A DNA stretch of 64,000 bases from the NCBI GenBank assembly GCA_013285685.1, contig JABDHD010000005.1, positions 1 through 64,000 of the forward strand, read 5' to 3'. The notes under the pieces are model-generated. The model did not search any database. It was given only the letters and a program-made list of their open reading frames with translations, and was not told the origin of the DNA. The position numbers and the translations under genes were made by a program. The DNA comes from Bacteroidota bacterium. GTDB lineage: Bacteria; Bacteroidota; Bacteroidia; Sphingobacteriales; Sphingobacteriaceae. Shown here in pieces: positions 60,627 through 64,000 of this stretch (within the stretch, counting starts at the first letter, position 1; each line of letters starts with the position of its first letter).

Positions 60627-61856
60627 ATGAACGCGATGGTGAAAGTTTGTGTGGCGCTGGTCTTCGGCTTTTTGCCGTTCCTGCTTTTTGCCCAAAGCCC
60701 GCTCGATAAAACCCATCTAAATTTTGATACCGCGGGCAAAAAAGATATCATCGATGTCGCGAGGTCGCTTTTTAACGTGAAACCGAGGCCCGCTTCTACA
60801 GAAAAAAAGAGGATCTACTTTTCGATTTTGCCCGTTTCCACAGCGATCCCTGGTGGTGGAACTGCCGTTTTTACGTCGACGACCGCAGGGTTTTATTTGG
60901 GCGACAGGTCAACCACATACATCTCCAGTGTGAGTTTTACGCCCTATTTCAACCTAAAAGGCAGGTACGGATTACCCATACGATCGAATATCTGGTTAAA
61001 CAATAATAATTGGCTGATCGAAGGCGATACCCGGGTTTTGGTTTACCCGCAATATACCTGGGGCCTGGGCGGCGGCCAGCCGCAAGGCGACAGGATATTG
61101 GTTGACTATAATTACGTCCGGTTTTACCAGGCGGTGCTGAAAAAGATCACGTCATACTTTTTTGCCGGGATAGGCTATAATCTCGACTATTATATTGACA
61201 TTGAAAACAATGACAATAGCAACATTACCAGCAACATTGCAAACTTTACGCATTACCAATTTGGTACATCCACAGATAAAAATTCGTTTTCATCCGGCCC
61301 GAGCCTTGTTTTGCTTTATGATACGCGCAAAAACTCTTTAAATCCTATCCCTGGTGTATATGCCAACTTTATTTACCGGTACAATGCCGAAATACTTGGC
61401 ACTAATGAACCCTGGCAGTCGATCTATGCTGATTTTCGAAAATACGTGTCGCTTACAGGTGGAGGCCCGAAAAACATCCTCGCTTTCTGGGCCTATTACT
61501 GGACGGTTCTGGGCACCGCCGCGCCTTACCTGGAGTTGCCAACCATCGGGATGGACCCTTACAACCGGTCGGGCAGAGGTATCGAGCAAAACCGGTATAG
61601 AGGCAAGCGTCTCATCTATTTCGAAACTGAATACCGCCGCGATATTACGCAGAACGGGTTGCTGGGCTTTGTCCTTTTCGCCAATATAAACTCAGCAGCC
61701 CAGCAACAAAGCAACCACTTCGACTATTGGAACCCGGCCGCAGGTACCGGCTTACGCATCAAGTTCAATAAAAAATCAGATACCAATATTTGCATCGATT
61801 ATGGCGTGAGAGAAGCCTTTTCCACCGTCATATTGGGGCTTGGCGAGGCGTTTTGA
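60627..61856 (+). CDS. Outer-membrane beta-barrel protein (BamA/TamA surface-antigen-like), first of a pair
   Basis: A 409-residue protein with a signal peptide (VKVCVALVFGFLPFLLFAQ; an internal ATG is three codons after the first). The mature part is rich in aromatic beta strands such as TSTTAGFYLGDRSTTYISSV and GLGGGQPQGDRILVDYNYVRF, with GMDPYNRSGRGIEQNRYRG and a C-terminal aromatic strand, fitting the Bac_surface_Ag-type barrel without POTRA domains. It is a close paralog of the next gene. Function in the outer membrane is unknown. Confidence 0.8.
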   Translation: MNAMVKVCVALVFGFLPFLLFAQSPLDKTHLNFDTAGKKDIIDVARSLFNVKPRPASTEKKRIYFSILPVSTAIPGGGTAVFTSTTAGFYLGDRSTTYISSVSFTPYFNLKGRYGLPIRSNIWLNNNNWLIEGDTRVLVYPQYTWGLGGGQPQGDRILVDYNYVRFYQAVLKKITSYFFAGIGYNLDYYIDIENNDNSNITSNIANFTHYQFGTSTDKNSFSSGPSLVLLYDTRKNSLNPIPGVYANFIYRYNAEILGTNEPWQSIYADFRKYVSLTGGGPKNILAFWAYYWTVLGTAAPYLELPTIGMDPYNRSGRGIEQNRYRGKRLIYFETEYRRDITQNGLLGFVLFANINSAAQQQSNHFDYWNPAAGTGLRIKFNKKSDTNICIDYGVREAFSTVILGLGEAF

Positions 61857-61923
61857 TCGTGTCGGCAATAAGCCTGCACGCAGGCATTTGAAACAAAAGA
61901 CCAGATTTCTGCTTTTAATATTG

Positions 61924-63135
61924 ATGAATAAAATATTGCCCGTTCTGCTCCTTATCGCTCTTCCGTTTTTACTCAGGGCTCAAACCCCGGTTGACACCAC
62001 AAATGTTAATATCGACACTACGCAGCAAAAAGATTTGCTGGATATTGGCCGGAAGTTATTTAAGATAGGCCCCCGCCGATACCCCAAAAATGAACAGAAG
62101 CAAATATATTTTTCTATTTTACCGCTATCCACCAACGTCCCGGGGGCCAGTACAGTTTTAGTTACGTCTACCACAGCCGGGTTTTATCTCGGACCCCGCA
62201 ATACAACTTATCTTTCAGGGGTAACCTTTGCACCCTATTTTAACCTTAAAGGCAGATACGGCCTGCCTATCCATTCGAGCGTCTGGCTTGAAAATAATAC
62301 CTGGAATATACAGGGCGACACCCGGTTTTTGGTTTACCCGGAAGCAACGTGGGGCCTTGGCGGGGGCCAGTCAGAAAATCAGAGCTTATTGGTTAATTAT
62401 GATTATATCCGGTTTTACCAGGCCTTTTTAAAGCGCATTACGCCTTATTTATATGCCGGCATTGGCTACGATGCCGATTATTACATTAATATCAATACCA
62501 ACGGCCCCGTTTCACTTGCTGAATTTACAGGGTATTCATATGGCACCGCCCAAAATTCTAACTCATTCAGTTCGGGCATTACGTTTAATTTATTGTACGA
62601 TTCGCGCCAGAATGTTTTTAACCCGATACCTGGCGGGTATACCAATATCATCTATCGCGACAATACCCACGTTTTCGGGAGCGATAACAACAGTCAATCG
62701 GTTTATATCGATTTGCGAAAGTACGTTTCACTAACTAACCTGAGCCTTAAAAACCAATTGGCCTTCTGGGCCTACTACTGGACTACATTAGGTACAGGCA
62801 CACCTTACTTAAATCTGCCCGGCATCGGGATGGACCCTTACCAGCGATCGGGGCGCGGAATACAACAAAACCGTTACCGCGGCGAAGCCTTAGCCTACTT
62901 TGAAACGGAATACCGCCGGGATATTACGGTTAACGGGTTATTAGGTTTTGTTGTTTTTGCAAATGTAAATTCGACCAGTCAGCCAAACAACCACCAATTT
63001 ACCTATGTGAACCCAGCCGGCGGGGCCGGATTGCGTATAAAATTCAACAAGAAGTCGGGCACCAATATTTGCATCGATTATGGTGTCAGTAAAGGATATT
63101 CAGATATTAACCTGGCGCTGGGTGAAGCTTTTTGA
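61924..63135 (+). CDS. Outer-membrane beta-barrel protein, second of a pair
   Basis: A 403-residue paralog of the preceding gene, started at ATG 61924 with signal peptide MNKILPVLLLIALPFLLRAQ; an earlier frame reads through non-signal sequence. It shares the blocks IYFSILPLSTNVPG, TSTTAGFYLGPRNTTYLSGV, GLGGGQSENQ and GMDPYQRSGRGIQQNRYRGE with its neighbour and ends with SDINLALGEAF. The high similarity of these blocks indicates tandem duplication. No POTRA domain is seen. Partner unknown. Confidence 0.82.
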   Translation: MNKILPVLLLIALPFLLRAQTPVDTTNVNIDTTQQKDLLDIGRKLFKIGPRRYPKNEQKQIYFSILPLSTNVPGASTVLVTSTTAGFYLGPRNTTYLSGVTFAPYFNLKGRYGLPIHSSVWLENNTWNIQGDTRFLVYPEATWGLGGGQSENQSLLVNYDYIRFYQAFLKRITPYLYAGIGYDADYYININTNGPVSLAEFTGYSYGTAQNSNSFSSGITFNLLYDSRQNVFNPIPGGYTNIIYRDNTHVFGSDNNSQSVYIDLRKYVSLTNLSLKNQLAFWAYYWTTLGTGTPYLNLPGIGMDPYQRSGRGIQQNRYRGEALAYFETEYRRDITVNGLLGFVVFANVNSTSQPNNHQFTYVNPAGGAGLRIKFNKKSGTNICIDYGVSKGYSDINLALGEAF

Positions 63136-63240
63136 CGAAAAACGTAATCCGCAGGTAATTTCTTGGTCAACTTATTAAAAATAAGAGTAGTTATTAACAT
63201 TTATCTAATAATTTGTACAATAACCCGGAAATTATTTTAT

Positions 63241-63248
63241 TATATTTG
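63241..63248 (+). promoter_or_regulatory. Candidate -7 box TATATTTG
   Basis: Exact TAnnTTTG match 42 bases before the first zinc-ribbon miniprotein. A TTG at 63213-63215 is 25 bases upstream, longer than the usual spacer. Confidence 0.35.
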
Positions 63249-63289
63249 TTTAGAGGTTTGGGGCTGTTTTTAACATTCAAGGTTGGCAT

Positions 63290-63481
63290 ATGGTGGTTTC
63301 ATTAAATGGCGATAGTAGTTTAGCTAAAGTTCATAAAAAGGTACATACCTGCCCGAAATGTAAAGGCACGGCGAATGAAAGAGTGCACCGGGGGTTTTTC
63401 GTTAAAAAATTTCTTTTTTGGCTTCCCGTCAGAAAATATGCATGCTACAAGTGCAATCACAAATTTTACGAGTGGCACTAA
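63290..63481 (+). CDS. Zinc-ribbon miniprotein (first of a pair)
   Basis: A 63-residue protein with two Cys pairs (CPKC and CYKC) around a hydrophobic core HRGFFVKKFLFWLPVRKYAC. The Cys4 pattern suggests a zinc-binding fold. No leader or membrane span of full length. A paralog lies 205 bases downstream with the same FVKxFLFWLPxRKYACYxC block, which shows selection for that sequence. Function and family are unknown to me. Confidence 0.65.
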   Translation: MVVSLNGDSSLAKVHKKVHTCPKCKGTANERVHRGFFVKKFLFWLPVRKYACYKCNHKFYEWH

Positions 63482-63685
63482 ATAAGACATTTAATACGGC
63501 TTAGCAACTATTGTATTTTTCTTATCAGGCTCCAGCGCGCAGCAAGGTGTTAAGTAAATGGGGTAAGGTTACCATGGCGACCGTTATCTCATAGTGGAAC
63601 CGATCTAAATGCCTGATTTTATTTCGAAATTTCTGTAACTACAGGTTTTCAATCAGCATACTATTACACAATTAAACGGCCGAAG

Positions 63686-63877
63686 ATGGGTTCGACCCTG
63701 GGCATCGATGATAACGCAACGGTTGATGTAAAAAAGATTTACTATTGCAAAAAATGCAAACACGAATTTGATGAGCGTCTGCATAGGAGCCTTTTTGTAA
63801 AAACTTTTCTTTTTTGGCTGCCACTCCGCAAATATGCATGTTATTACTGCAAGCGTAATTATTACGTGTTTCGTTAG
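63686..63877 (+). CDS. Zinc-ribbon miniprotein (second of a pair)
   Basis: A 63-residue paralog of the previous gene: CKKC near the N-terminus and CYYC near the C-terminus, with the shared core ERLHRSLFVKTFLFWLPLRK. Its first 18 residues (MGSTLGIDDNATVDVKKI) are unrelated to the first copy. Both copies keep the Cys pairs and the FLFWLP motif. Role unknown; a small metal-binding adaptor or regulator is a guess. Confidence 0.65.
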   Translation: MGSTLGIDDNATVDVKKIYYCKKCKHEFDERLHRSLFVKTFLFWLPLRKYACYYCKRNYYVFR

Positions 63878-63926
63878 GCAATAAATGGCTGACCAATCTT
63901 TGTCAAATCACTAATAAAAGCCCTTA

Positions 63927-64000
63927 TCACCGGTAAATTCCATCGGCCATTCCCGCTGCAAATTCGTCATAATCTTTTTTTGCCAGCACCGCATATTGCA
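63927..64000 (-). CDS. C-terminal end of an unidentified gene (runs off window)
   Basis: On the minus strand the frame reads ...QYAVLAKKDYDEFAAGMADGIYR and then a TGA at 63927-63929. About 24 residues are visible, with protein-like composition and no internal stop. The rest lies outside the window, so no product can be named. Confidence 0.4.
   Translation of the reverse strand, partial: QYAVLAKKDYDEFAAGMADGIYR

Overview
The window looks like a chromosomal segment of a Bacteroidetes bacterium, most likely a Sphingobacteriaceae relative (Mucilaginibacter/Pedobacter type). The grounds are a DUF5606 protein, an OMP_b-brl_3 outer-membrane receptor, a large family of 800-residue MacB/FtsX permeases, SGNH/MBOAT and FkbH genes, candidate -7 boxes of the Bacteroidetes form TAnnTTTG, and mostly absent Shine-Dalgarno sequences. 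No tRNA, rRNA, CRISPR array, integrase or recognisable insertion-sequence transposase was seen. The genus is an inference.

Layout. 1-3.9 kb: two tandem secreted proteins of the family usually named 'asparagine synthetase B' in Bacteroidetes (the first cut by the window edge), a small antitoxin-like ORF, an AT-rich PD-(D/E)XK nuclease and a small membrane protein. 4.3-16.9 kb: housekeeping genes (cyclophilin, DUF5606, CDF metal exporter, Asp/Asn beta-hydroxylase, rlmH, membrane MutS-like ATPase, outer-membrane receptor, leuS, small phosphatase). 17-23.8 kb: paired lipoproteins, dctA, sucD, a secreted unknown, a zinc-ribbon/HExxH protein, msrB. 24.5-28 kb: nrdB-nrdA. 28.2-34.8 kb: accessory genes (Cys-rich CWC protein, lipoprotein, DUF4261, GH3 glycosidase, a secreted Ntn-hydrolase) and fabG. 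34.8-39.8 kb: zinc-ribbon protein, VWA membrane protein, cyanophycinase-like peptidase, secreted esterase. 39.9-52.4 kb: five consecutive paralogous MacB/FtsX permeases read leftward. 52.8-63.9 kb: serine hydrolase, then a rightward cluster FkbH/HAD - methyltransferase - acyl carrier protein - VOC - MBOAT - SGNH - alpha/beta hydrolase, two tandem outer-membrane beta-barrel proteins and two tandem zinc-ribbon miniproteins.

The FkbH-ACP-MBOAT-SGNH genes form a coherent putative system: FkbH proteins load a three-carbon glyceryl unit from a glycolytic phosphate onto an ACP, and MBOAT/SGNH pairs move acyl groups to surface glycans or lipids. A glyceryl-type surface modification is a reasonable hypothesis.

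The second theme is repeats. Intergenic regions hold period 6-8 degenerate tandem arrays and several families of long palindromes. Some have entered genes: leuS carries two in-frame palindromic insertions, and the signal peptides of the first two genes are partly encoded by heptad repeats. Several gene sets are tandem duplications (secreted proteins, lipoproteins, permeases, beta-barrels, zinc-ribbon miniproteins).
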